In this document: one piece after another, positions 35,180-45,758 of the stretch | Position numbering within the stretch: the stretch's first letter is position 1 | Layout of the letters: every line of letters begins with the position of its first letter | DNA from: Cercozoa sp. M6MM | Taxonomy: Eukaryota > Endomyxa: Ascetosporea | Strand: one strand, 5' to 3' | NCBI GenBank assembly: GCA_040357565.1 | Contig: JBDODJ010000050.1 | Length of the DNA stretch: 64,000 nucleotides | Position numbers and translations under genes: made by a program | The notes under the pieces: generated by a model | What the model saw: only the letters and a program-made list of their open reading frames with translations | Told to the model about the DNA's origin: nothing | Databases searched by the model: none

Positions 35180-36335
35180 ATGGCCGCTTCAATCGAAAAG
35201 ATATATGATGTGGCTCGTTTTGAAAGAGAGCAGCTGGACGAAGCACCTGATCAGCGCGAACGAAGCAAAGAACTGGGTCGAGCTCAAGGTGTTCATACGC
35301 TATGGGTAGTGTACACTTCCTGGTGTTTCTGTGTATGGCCGATGGCTTCGAGCTTAAGCTTTGACAGGATCAAGAAAGCTCCCAGCCGGCAACGATGGCA
35401 GTGGTCGAAGAAGGCAAACTGAATGTCATACTGCGCATGCTAGTGCAAGTCTCTGCTGCACTGCGCACGGTACGCAGTCTACAGGCCGAAAAAGCCAGCG
35501 CAGCAAAGTTCCATGACGTTGCGGAAGAATCGCGCTCTGGGGTGAGTGACTCAAGCTTGTTCCCAACTGCACATAGCGCAAGGGGCGAGTTGCGACGTTC
35601 CTACCGAGGCTACAGCTGCGGCTACCACATCGACGGCCAGCACGTGCAGCAGAGTGCCGAAGTAGCAGCGGCACGACGTGGCACGAGTGAGCGCGAGGTA
35701 TACCTCACAGCCTCTCGAATGGAAGAGCACCTCTCGCACCTTCTGCGCAACTGCATCGCACACATCGAGGCTTTGCAGTTGCTGGACAAACGCCTTCTGC
35801 TTGAGCACTGCCAAGCCGTTTTCAGTTTCTTTCTCGACCACGATGCGCGTCACTACACCAATAAAACTCGCAGCAAAACCGACGCCGACAGCAGCAAAAG
35901 CAGGACGGCTTTCAAACTGCAACGCATCTTTTTTACGATGGAACTCTTGGACACTTGTATGCGGCAAGTCGACGAATTAGACGAAGATGTGATGGTGCAG
36001 CACCTGCAAGACCTCGAGTTGCCTGCCACTACGTGCGAACTGCTGACGTGCTGGCATGCCTTGCTGCCTGACGTTGTGCTCTTGAACGGCTGCGCTGTCC
36101 TTGCTGCCTTCTTTCAAACCGAGCACTTTCTGTCCCATTCGGTATTGACATGTCTTGTCCTCTGCATTTGTTGTACAGCTTGTAAGCGCAGAATGACATG
36201 ACAACTGCGGAATTCCGAAGCTACTGTGTCCAGATGCCAGAGCTGTTTCTGTCGCGCGTCGCTGCCAGTGCAAAATCCAAACGTCGTGTTCGCGGCCTGC
36301 TGCAAATGATTCGCAAGTGGCGTCGCTCTGTGTGA
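35180..36335 (+). CDS. Helical protein, family not recognised
   Basis: Start ATG 35180 (MAASIEKIYDVARFEREQLD). A first intron from 35288 to an acceptor near 35368 leads to a long exon that stays open to about 36141, then a final exon at about 36192-36335. The product is mainly amphipathic helix: KLNVILRMLVQVSAALRTV, HLLRNCIAHIEALQLLDKRL, QRIFFTMELLDTCMRQVDEL, VVLLNGCAVLAAFFQTEH, and a basic end VRGLLQMIRKWRRSV. Roughly 330 residues, with no signal peptide, no zinc ligands and no catalytic signature. A soluble alpha-helical scaffold or adaptor is plausible. A small intron within the long exon (around 35540) cannot be excluded because the frame stays open across GGTGAGTG. Confidence 0.65.
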
Positions 36336-36549
36336 ACTGAGTGACTCTCCCTCCCTCGCCTGCTGCGGGGTTACGTTAGTTAGGTTAGTCCGGACGAACT
36401 GAAAGGCAGACACGATGAGATCTAGACTAGCCATGCATTTAAGTTTTAGTTTTAGTTTTCGTATGTTAGTTTGGTCGTAGTATTGCAATCTATGGTGCAA
36501 TCGATGCAATGCAAGGTCTGACATTGGCAACGCAGCGCAGTGCCGAGTT

Positions 36550-36984
36550 CTACTCAGGCACTTGGTTTTCGTCGGCGCCCTCCTCTTGCTCCTTTTGTTC
36601 CCGTGCTTCTCGGTCGCGCATCTTTTGCCGAATTCGGTCCATGCGGCGCACCATCTGCGAGTTCGGAACGCCAACTTCCTCGACGTGCTTCTCCATGTAC
36701 AAACCCGTGACGCTACTCAGTGGAGACACAGCACAACACATATTGCACAGTCAACCAACAAAACGACAACCACTACAGTAAGCAATTGCAGACAACTTAC
36801 AACGTCCTGTACATCAGAAATGAGAGCAAACTGAAGCCGAGAATGACGACGAATCTACGCTCTAAAAACCAAGAACATCATCTGACAGCAAGAATAAAAA
36901 CCCAACGTACGTCCGGATGGGTTTCGCAACACATTCTGAAACCCGGTAGAGGGCTTGCCTGTCTCCCTGGACAAGACACAACAT
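36550..36984 (-). CDS. Small single-pass membrane protein
   Basis: Three exons join in frame: about 36984-36911 (MLCLVQGDRQALYRVSECVA), about 36858-36802 and about 36719-36550. The middle exon encodes one hydrophobic helix, FVVILGFSLLSFLMYRTF. The last encodes a charged coiled-coil tail, QMVRRMDRIRQKMRDREARE then EQKEQEEGADE, ending at a TAG. Total is near 100 residues. The layout, short N-terminus, single helix and charged tail, is seen in many small mitochondrial or ER assembly factors, but no family signature is visible. Splice sites were chosen so that the frame stays open across both introns. Confidence 0.6.
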
Positions 36985-37237
36985 TGAATTGTCGGTCAAG
37001 TCTCAGTGGACAAAAACTTAGCTTACATGGCTAGGTTGCCTTTTGCGGTGATAAACTGAAGCCAACTAAGTGCTTGAAGTGCAGTAGCGTTGCAAACGAG
37101 TGCTGCTGTGTAGTCCGATCAGTCGAATAATTCCGGTCCCATCAACATTCACTCCCAGTCAAGTCAGTTGACCAATGTGTCTCAAGTCCGGCAACCGGGG
37201 CAGCGGTTAAGAACGGATTCATTAAAGCTTGTATCAA

Positions 37238-39821
37238 CTACTTGCCGCGTGCAAAGAAAGACATTAGGTTGCCCTGGCGTGCCTTAGTCTTTTTGGTTTT
37301 TGGCTTTTTCGCGGGTGGCTGCTTGGCGCTGCTGCTGCTGTTGCTGTTGGAGTTCTCCTTGGCCTGTCGAGCACGCTTGCTGCCGACCTCGGCCTCGGCC
37401 TCGTCGTCAGTGACCTCGACTTCCTCCGTCACTGCGAAAGCAACACAGTTGAGGTGAAAGTTGAGTTGAGTTGAGGTGAAAGTTGAGGTGAAAGTTGAGG
37501 TGAATGTTGAGTTTTCCGCACCTTCAAAGCCGTCTTCATCAACGCGCTTGACCTGCACGATCTTGGTGCGTTTCTTCTGCGTGATCTTGGTGTTGCCGCC
37601 AAAGAAGGTGCTGCGACGCTGCTGCAGCACTCGCTGCTTGGCCGCCTCGCGCTCCTGCTTCTCGCGACGCCGCAGCTCGGCCTTGCTCAACTGCGACAAC
37701 AACAACACCCACCAGTCAACGCAGCAAACAAAGCAAAAGCAAAGCAAATGCCGAAGTAGACTCAAAGCATAGCCAAGCAAGCAAAGCCAAAAGGAAAGCA
37801 AAGCTGAAGTGAAGCAAAAACAAAGCCGAAGCAAAGCAAAAACAAAGCTAAAGCGAAGCAAAAACAAAGCTAAAGCGAAGCAAAAACAAAGCTAAAGCGA
37901 AGCACAAACAAAGCTTAAGCAAGCGAATTACTTGAGGTTCCTCGTCGATTTCGTCGTCATCAATCACTGCGCTTTCGCTTTCGCCGTTCGCGGCGAATTC
38001 GTCCTCGTCGCTTTCGTCATCGTCGCTGATCATGCGTTTGCTCGACTGCGTTTTCTTCGCCTTCTTCGTTCGGACGCTCTTCTTCTTTGCTATTCTCTTT
38101 CGCACAGCAGGCGCTTCCTCCTGCTCCTCATCGAGGAAATCGTCATCGTTCAGCGCTGCCAGATCGTCCTCGACCGCGTCTTCGTCGCCCACATCGAACA
38201 CCGAGTCTACCCACTTACACTCAACATCAAGCGAAACAGCGAAGTAAAGCAAAACAAGCCAAAGCAAAGCAAACTAAAGCAAAGCCAAAGCAAACTAAAG
38301 CAAAGCTGAAGCAACAAAGCTAAAGCAAAGCAAAGCAAAGGAAAGGAAAGCAAAGCAAAGCGAAAGCAAATCAAGCTAAAGCAAAAGCTAAAGCAAAAGC
38401 AAAGCAGAAGCGAAAGAAAGCTAAAGCTAAAGCAAAGCTAAAGCGAAAGCAAAGCTAACGCGAAAGCAAAAGCAAAGCAAAGCCGAAGCAAAAGCAAAGC
38501 GAAAGCCGAAGCAAAAGCGAAAGCGCACCGTCGCACAGCATGGGATCGGCAGCCAGGTCGTCGTTCGGCTCATCGTGCAGCGGCTCGTCGAAGCAGTCCT
38601 CGTTTTCGTCCTCGTCCTCCTCGTCGTCCATGTAGGCCAAAGCAGCGCGTGTCGCCTGCTCCTTCTGCTCCTGCTCCATGAGTTTCTTCTGCTTTGCTTT
38701 CGCAGCAATCTGCTTGGCACTCTGGCTTCGCTTCTTCCTGGTCGTCGCGGCCGCAGCTTTCTTGTTTTTCGCCGGCGCTGCTTTGAACATTTCGGCGACC
38801 GTGGCGGCTTTTTTCGTCTTTCGCTCTTTCTTGGGCGATTTGGACAGCGACTTGGACAGCGATTTGGACAGTGTTTTGGACGGTGTTTTGGACAATGTCT
38901 GCTTGGACTGCGACTTGGACTGCGCAAGCGTGTGCGTGGCGTGCATCTCGTCCATGCGCATGAACTTGCCACTGCGCTGCCGCGGATTGCTGCGTCGCTC
39001 AGCATTCACAAGCGACGCCGCTCGCAGCGGCACGAAGCGCTCGGCGAAACTCGCTTCGTCCGTCGCGATGGCACGCTGCTGCGCCGCCATGCTTTCTGCG
39101 AACTGCCGGCCGCGCTTGGCCTGCCAACCAACTCTCTTTCGTCGCAAGCACGCCAAAAGCAAAGCGAAACTAATCAAAGCGAAACGAAGCAAAGCAAAGC
39201 GAAACGAAGCAAAACAAGAGTGAAGCAAAGCATGAGTGAAGCAAAGCAAGTGAAGTAAAGCAAAGCAAAAGTAAAGCAAAGCAAGAGTAAAGCAAAGCAA
39301 AAGCAAAGCAAAGCAAAAGCAAAGCAAAGCAAAGCAAAAGCAAAGCAAAAGCAAAGCCAAGCCAAGCATACACTGTTATCTTCGTCGTCCATCGAGTCGA
39401 TCTCGAGTGCGCGCAGTGCCGTGCGCACGCGCTTCCAGGCACTCGTGCGCTCGGCGAGCTCGCTCTCGCGCAGCACGCTGATGCGCTTCTGGCCGCGATC
39501 GTCCTCGCCGCTCACCTGCAGCAGCTTCTGCCCAAAAAATGCATGTGTCTCATTCCCTGTCTCCCTGTCTCTGTCTCGACTACCACAACACCGTCGCCAA
39601 CGGATTTCTCGGCCAGCAACGACAGCAAGTCACGCGCCTGCTTCAACTGAAGTCCCAGTTCGAGTGCCGTGGTCTTCACCAACACCGGCCCCTTCTGCTC
39701 ACACCAGACACACATACATGTTTAACGAAAGTGACACATTCAAACGGCACACCTGGAGCTTCTCGGCCAGCTTGGCGCCATGCTGTGTCCACAGTGCACT
39801 TGTTTCCACTGCCCCGCCCAT
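37238..39821 (-). CDS. POLD3: DNA polymerase delta subunit 3 (POLD3/Cdc27 type)
   Basis: Seven exons from ATG 39821 (MGGAVETSALWTQHGAKLAE) to a TAG at 37238. The N-terminal part, VKTTALELGLQLKQARDLLS then ISVLRESELAERTSAWKRV, matches the winged-helix region by which POLD3 binds the B subunit POLD2. A long disordered, lysine-rich centre follows (AATVAEMFKAAPAKNKKA, repeated SKSLSKSLSKS, acidic DDEEDEDENED). Near the end, KIVQVKRVDEDGFEG with VTEEVEVTDDE is the conserved POLD3 tail block, and the last residues contain QGNLMSFF, a canonical PCNA-interacting (PIP) box six residues from the C-terminus (followed by ARGK). The protein couples polymerase delta to PCNA for lagging-strand synthesis. 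All but the first introns are filled with AAAGC repeats. Confidence 0.87.
37785..39372. repeat. (A)AAGC-type arrays in POLD3 introns
   Basis: Three separate arrays (about 37785-37920, 38225-38520 and 39150-39372) of CAAAGC/AAAGCAAAG units, each filling one intron of the same gene. On the coding strand they read GCTTTGCTTTTG, i.e. pyrimidine-rich. Confidence 0.92.
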
Positions 39822-40195
39822 GTCCCGTGTGCGGCCCGAAAACGTCGCAGATCAAGTGCACGCTGCTGTCGAAAGAAAGCGGGAGACTCTGCTCTGAACG
39901 ACAAAGTGTTGGTGGACCACTGATTTTTGTTCTAACGCACACTTAATTATTAACAAAGCACGCCCGCGCTCAACGGAAACCCAATTTATGTGGTTGTATG
40001 AAGTGCCGCACCATGTTATTTGTTTCTGGACCCATTTAAACTGACTAAAACGCAAAGAGAGCTGGTCGAGACGAACTTCGGGCTTTTTGGCGGGTCGGCG
40101 TGGGTACCCAGCGAGTCCAGAACGAGCTAATAAAATAACGGTGCAAGTAACTCACTTGAACGTCAAAGACGGCAGTAGACACACTGATACATACA
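39822..40195. other. Divergent region between POLD3 and the phosphatase-like gene
   Basis: 374 bp holding both upstream regions. Only short open frames. No element recognised. Confidence 0.45.
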
Positions 40196-41363
40196 ATGCA
40201 CGGGCTAGTTTTCCTTTCGGTGTTGTTCTTCTGCCTGACTTGGATACGTGCGAGCTCGGCGTCGGGTACCAGTGATCCCGCTGGCGAAGCGAAACCAGCA
40301 GTGAAGCCTGCGGCTCCTCGGCGCAAACCACGGCAACTCATTTTGGCTCCTGCCCTTAAGATCAATCAAACACCGGTACCGAAACAGTTCTTCCTTTCCA
40401 ACGCAACTGACTATTGGGCAGGGGACCGATTGATTCAAACTGAGACGTGTGCAGGGAACACCGCTGCAGAAGGTCGAAGCAGGCACCGACCTTTCGCAGT
40501 TCAAAGAATTCGAGCCAACGTTGGCTCATTTTGACCTAGACAGCTACCAGGGCAAGCTGTACTTTGGCGGTGCCTTTGAGGTACTCAAATCGCACCTATC
40601 AGTTTAAATTTACAATAGTATTTTCTGTATCTTCATGCGCATGTCTGGCTAATACTGGATGCTGAATACTGCAGGCACTGCACATGCTGCAACAAAAACA
40701 CACTCAGTTTAACAATGTGGCCGTTGTTGTGCTGACTAGTGTCACGACTAGCCAGGAAGCCGGCGATCTCGTCAGCTTGCGCAGTAAAATTTAAATATAC
40801 TATCTAAACTTAGTTTCAACACTGTGCTATATAATTTATTTATATTTTTATATACAGTCGTTAATCTGTGCGGTACTGTAGAACAAGGCGAGCACTCTCG
40901 CGACTTGTACGTCGAATGGCCCGAGTTCCGCGAGGCAGTCGATCAGTCGCGGGTGAGCAGTGTGGTGGCGCACATCAACGGCATGCTACAGCAGGGCGAC
41001 GTCATTGTTGTCTGCCGAGAGGGACGCTCGCGTGCGCCCTTTGCTGTCATGAGTTTCCTCCGAACGCACGTGTACGGCAGCAACGCCGCTGCTCGCATGA
41101 GTGGTACCCTCATAAATTACCTCAGGCTCGGTCTCAGCTTTTTTAGTTCCACTGAACTCGGTTGTGTCCCAGTTGATGAAATGAACCGACGCGCCAACCG
41201 GGCTGAGCTAGCCATCACACTCGCCTATGACTGGCTCTTCGACACCATGTTTGAAGAGGATCCAACAGTCATCGAAGATTTTGACTCATCTGCCGAAAGT
41301 AGTGCCACGCAAAACGGTTGCTCGCCGATCATGATCGGAATTGATCGATCAGGTCAAGAATAA
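40196..41363 (+). CDS. Secreted CX5R (dual-specificity phosphatase-like) protein
   Basis: Start ATG 40196 with a signal peptide (MHGLVFLSVLFFCLTWIRAS) and a Pro/Ala-rich spacer. Exons: about 40196-40374, 40464-40580, 40675-40785 and 40859-41363. The body has LAHFDLDSYQGKLYFGGAFE, then VNLCGTVEQGEHSRDLYVEW and HINGMLQQGDVIVVCREGRSRAPFAV split as MLQQGDVIVV followed by CREGRSRAPFAVMSFL. This is the P-loop of the cysteine-based phosphatase/rhodanese superfamily (C-x5-R); the usual His before Cys is Val here. An aspartate-containing strand upstream could supply a general acid. The helix after the loop is as in dual-specificity phosphatases. The entry signal suggests action in the secretory pathway or outside the cell, which is unusual. 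Phosphatase activity is inferred only. Confidence 0.68.
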
Positions 41364-41599
41364 AATTGGCCTATCCAGTTTAACCTCCGTGGGGAGCATT
41401 AACTACAGTTCTAAATCCAATAAAGCGATTAAAAGCTCCGCTTAAGTTAGTTACAAGTCTGCCATGCTGAAACAAGTCTGCTCGCGATCAACGAGTCAAT
41501 GGGAGCGAAGCATCCACACCACAGCCGTTCCTTCCATTCATCGCTGCACACTTTGTGTTTTCTTTCACTCTTGTTGCACTACCTTTACGACACTTCAAC

Positions 41600-42106
41600 A
41601 TGTCCAAGATCATCAACATCCTGCACGTCCGCGCCTCGCCGCGCGATGTGGTACCCGACCTCTCCTCTCCGTGTCGGCATGCGCGGTGGTGTGGCTGTTA
41701 TTTGCACCCTCGGCACTCTGCGTGTTTGTCCAAAGGCGCACGGCTCGGTGTCGCGCAAGCTCGGCAACGCGTTCTTTGCCAAGCTGAGTGCGCAGGCCGC
41801 CGAGAACAACACCGAGATCAACACGGTCGTCCGTGACCGTACACGACACTGTCCATCTTGTGTTCACTGAGAGTTGTGTTGTACCGTTGCAGTCGCCGAG
41901 GCCACACTGCCGCACCTCAGCCAGGAGTACGCCGAGAAGGGCTTGTAGCTTACCTCTCACCCTGTTGTATCGATATGAATCAATGCATTGGCACGATGAT
42001 TCAGTGCTTTCGCGCCGGCCATTCCCAAGTCGGGCGAACTCTCGGCGGAACTCCAGGCGGCCGACGTCGTCGTGATCGAGACGCCTGTGCACAACTTTGC
42101 CGCTCC
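41600..42106 (+). CDS. azoR: FMN-dependent NADH:quinone oxidoreductase (azoreductase), cut by gap
   Basis: Start ATG 41600: MSKIINILHVRASPRD, the flavodoxin-fold opening with the SPR phosphate-binding turn. After an intron: HGSVSRKLGNAFFAKLSAQ, EINTVVRDLAEATLPHLSQE, then AIPKSGELSAELQAADVVVI and ETPVHNFAAP, corresponding to the FMN-binding MxNF segment of AzoR. The reading stops at the 100-N gap, so the C-terminal half is missing from the assembly rather than shown to be lost. AzoR enzymes pass two electrons from NAD(P)H through FMN to quinones or azo compounds. The family is common in bacteria and patchy in eukaryotes. Three introns with normal splice sites show it is a resident eukaryotic gene. 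Confidence 0.82.
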
Positions 42107-42206
42107 NNNNNNNNNNNNNNNNNNNNNNNNNNNNNNNNNNNNNNNNNNNNNNNNNNNNNNNNNNNNNNNNNNNNNNNNNNNNNNNNNNNNNNNNNNNNNN
42201 NNNNNN
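42107..42206. other. Assembly gap of 100 N
   Basis: Exactly 100 N, followed directly by a (CA)n run (42207-42258). The true length is unknown. Confidence 0.98.
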
Positions 42207-42263
<57 letters not shown>

Positions 42264-42325
42264 CACACACACATGCACACTAGCAGAAGAAACAAAAGAT
42301 ACTGCGACGCATCTTGAATGAGCGG

Positions 42326-42623
42326 TCAATGACACTGCTCGGCGCCAGCACCGGCGGCGGCATCGGCACCGTGTAAGACAGCCGGCGCGCCTTCGTACGA
42401 AACCTCGACGTCGTCGGGCAGGTACTCCACGGCGGCTGGCGTGTGACTTGATTCACCCACCGTCATGGTCTCGAATTCAGGTTCTGACTCGCTGACAGGC
42501 CAAAACGTTGTGATGACTACACAGCAGAACACGGTTTCTTGAGTCGAAAGCAAGTGATGCGAAAAACACAACGCACCATCATCCAACATCAGGCGGACGC
42601 TTTCGCACAGATCCGCAAACATG
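42326..42623 (-). CDS. Small acidic protein, 5' end uncertain
   Basis: The last exon (about 42520-42326) reads VITTFWPVSESEPEFETMTV, then HTPAAVEYLPDDVEVSYEG and an Ala/Gly-rich end before TGA. It joins in phase to an exon at about 42623-42575 beginning MFADLCESVRLMLDDG. That ATG could be the start, giving about 80 residues. Further upstream open pieces (VSAVFITDAIGSLCGLAS near 42935) are protein-like but did not join in frame. Family unknown. Confidence 0.45.
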
Positions 42624-43470
42624 GCTGTGCAAGTGGAAACCACAGTAAAACACTGCAGCAACAACAAACTCGACCAAAACAGCAAACTCAAAAGCGAAAA
42701 AGAAAAACTCGCGACAAAACGCGACCGTGCCGTTCGACGCTCTGGCCGGTCTGGCAGGCTTCTGTGTACCTTTGTGATGCGCGTGGTGATTCTCTCAACG
42801 CGTTCTAACGTATGTGGTAAAAACAACAAGGAAAGCATCCGCAGATCCGCTTGACCTTGGGTCACTTCGCAACAGTGGAAACCGAGGCAAGGCCACAAAG
42901 TGACCCGATCGCGTCCGTAATAAAAACCGCCGACACCATCTGGGATGCAGGAGATACATCGCTCCAGTTTTATATATGTATTCAATGCAATAGAGCTAGT
43001 GGAGTCTCTAAGTACTCATGTTGTGCCATTTATTTTAGTACATTTCTGCCGAGTCTTTTTTGCCGAGTCTTGAGGTGTTTACTGTGGATCGAATTGAACT
43101 GACGGCACTAATCAAGCGAGCTACTGACGGCTTCTTAAGGCTGAACGTCTGGACACTTAGGGGGTAGGAAGGGGTTAAACAGACACAGGGGGAGTGTAAA
43201 GAGGTCAAAAGGTAGGGGGTAAAAGTGTGGGTCGAGTTCTCTGTTCGGTGGCCATTCGCTGGATCATCTCGTTCCACTGGCAGTTTGATTAATCAGAGAC
43301 TGTTTTCCGTTCTGTTCCGTTCCGATCGAGTCTGACGGTCTGCAAACCGTAACGTATTTTCTTAAATCCACCAGCGGACAGTCAAAACAAACTTTGGTGT
43401 CAGTAAATTTATTCACTGTCGAGTTTTCTGGCACATCCTGTGGCCTAATTTCTCGGCACTATCCCGGAAA
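42624..43470. other. Unresolved region between two divergent genes
   Basis: Holds possible exons of the minus-strand gene above and a minus-strand piece at about 43150-43070 (KKPSVARLISAVSSIRSTVN) preceded by a C-rich intron-like tract (43155-43225). I could not assemble a complete gene. Confidence 0.4.
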
Positions 43471-45671
43471 ATGGAAGATGCAAACCAAACTCTCTCACAA
43501 GCGGTGTTTGCACACGTCAGAAAGCACCCCAGATGGCAAGAACTGATGAACTCGCTCTTTCTGGACTGGAAAGCAGAGCGAACCAGAAGTATCCAAACTG
43601 GCAAACAAAGCGGTCACCTAGATATCGAAAGCGACGGCTTGCACGGCGATGACGTGAGGAAGCTATTGTTTCGAAAGTTGTCGTCAATGCCTCCATCCCC
43701 TAATCACGAGAACGAAAAGATTGATGAGGTGTGTTGCAATACAATTCCACCGCACGAATGCGAAAAACGTTGCTTTTGCGTGTAGCACAACCGAAATGCC
43801 TTGGAACTGCGACGAATACTGTCTTCTATTTTTGCCGAAGCCTCTCGAGAAGTGGTTGCACTCAAACTGAAGGCGGATGCCCTGGTACTCGACAAGGCAG
43901 CAAGCTTTGGACGCAAGATACCGTGTATGCTGATGCAAGCGGCAGTGGAGTCGCAGGTGAAGGCGCAGGACAGCTTCTGGGACGAGTTCGAGCACCGAGA
44001 AAGGTCGAAACGAATCGTACTTGAAGAGCAAAACTCTTCAGACCGAGTGAGGCAAAATGTTGACGATGCATTGTTGCACGCCTTGCCTCTGCCTCGCATG
44101 GAGTTCCGTCGCCTAGTTGGCGTGCGTTTCGACCCGCCTCGCATGAGTTTCAGCACGCTGCGCGGTGTGTGGCGCCTGCAGCTCAGCACTCCGTTCGCAC
44201 AGCGCCTGCACATGCAGTGGCGGCAAAACGCACTCGCTCTGTCGCAAACGATAGCGCGCCTTTCGCTCAAGCACTCGGAACTGGCCCTGGGAGCACTGGA
44301 CACGTGGCTCGGACAGCAACATCTCTTTGAAACGGCAAAGGAAAGTCGCGGTACCAATCGAACCCAGGCCAACGTCGACACCATGGTGTACACGCTCGAA
44401 GAAAAGGTAATCGGCCGCCAAGTGATGTGAAAACTAATTATTCAACTAAAGACTGTCATGTTTAGTGCTTTCGAGACATCGATGTGCGCGTGGAGTTGAA
44501 TGACTCACTTCCGCGCCTGCTTGCTGCTGTAGCACACACTTTCAACATCGTACTGTAGACGGATAAATAGGACCAGGCGCTGTAAGTTCACTGCTTTGAT
44601 CAGATCCACGCACTGGACGGCGGCGGTGCAGAGTTGCATGCGAACCTGCTGCCCGACTTGACGTGCGTTCTGTTGTGCGTGCTGCACGAGTGCACGCGAA
44701 CAGCGCGACCGGCAAGCGATGCGCTCAAGGTCGAATTCGTCGCGACCGTTGCGTTTCTGCAGCGACTGCGGGGTCTCGTCGATGCAGTGCAGCGACTGCA
44801 GGAAGCAGCGTCACCCGAGAGTGAGTTTGATCGGGCATTGTGCCAACTGGACAGTGCAGAAACTGACGTGATTCGAACCATGCTACGAGGTGCCTTTCTG
44901 CGAACACCTGCCGCCAGTAACAACAACAACAACAGGTGGACAACGGCGAGTTTCCGCACACTCTTGCACGTGTGGTCCTGGCTGTTCTGCGCCGACTTTG
45001 ACGCACGCTTTGCGTGTCTGTTGGCTGCACTGCTCGCCCGTATTCCACTCGGCCCGAGTTCGAGGTCCGGCAGCAGCGACACTGCGCTCGACGAGACGGG
45101 CGACGACGAAGTGGATCGCTTGCGAAACGCCATGCTGCGGCACATGGCGCAGTTCGCGCACTTCCGGCCCTGGATTGAGTCTCTTCTCACACACCCCATT
45201 GTCGATATCGATGCCATACTCGAGCAGCAGCAGCTACAGCAGCAGCAGCAACGAGAACGAGAACAAAGACTACGGCATCCGCTTAAGCGGGAACAACAGC
45301 CAAAGCTGAAACAAGCATCGCGTTCGCAAAGTTCGACTCATGCTTCGACGACAACGGAATCGATGTCGAAAAGCTCAACTGAAAAAGAGAAAGAACTGCA
45401 AGAAGAAAAAGAAGAAGAAGAACAAAAGCAAGCCGAAGAATTGAGTGCCGAAAGAAGGCCAACGGTCCCGTCGAACGAACTGGAGGCAAGGATCGGCGAA
45501 CGCGAACCATCTGAGTTGGTCAACATTGAGACGGCAGCCGCAGAGAGCGATGTGACGGCAGCTTCGACTGCAGTGAAAAAGAAACGCGTTGCTAGAGGAC
45601 GTGCTCGTGGACGTGCGCGCGGTCGGAGTAGAGGCAGAGGCAGAAGCAGAGGCAGAGGCAAAGTCCATTGA
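43471..45671 (+). CDS. Large protein with RG-rich C-terminal tail, unrecognised
   Basis: Start ATG 43471 (MEDANQTLSQAVFAHVRKHP). Exons: about 43471-43726, 43786-44405, 44467-44550 and 44604-45671. The body is helical (EFRRLVGVRFDPPRMSFSTL, GVWRLQLSTPFAQRLHMQW, LHANLLPDLTCVLLCVLHEC, TLLHVWSWLFCADFDARFAC). After residue about 520 it turns to low-complexity sequence: a glutamine run, an acidic lysine/glutamate stretch, and a final basic repeat RGRARGRARGRSRGRGRSRG. RG repeats usually bind RNA or are arginine-methylated. The middle part is not a family I know. It ends 87 bp before the stop of a convergent gene. About 700 residues in all. Confidence 0.7.
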
Positions 45672-45758
45672 AACTTGTCTCTCCTCTGTCTTACTGAGAG
45701 TACTAGTTACAGTTCTAATCAATGGTCAGACACGATACTCAGTCATCATCGACTTCAG

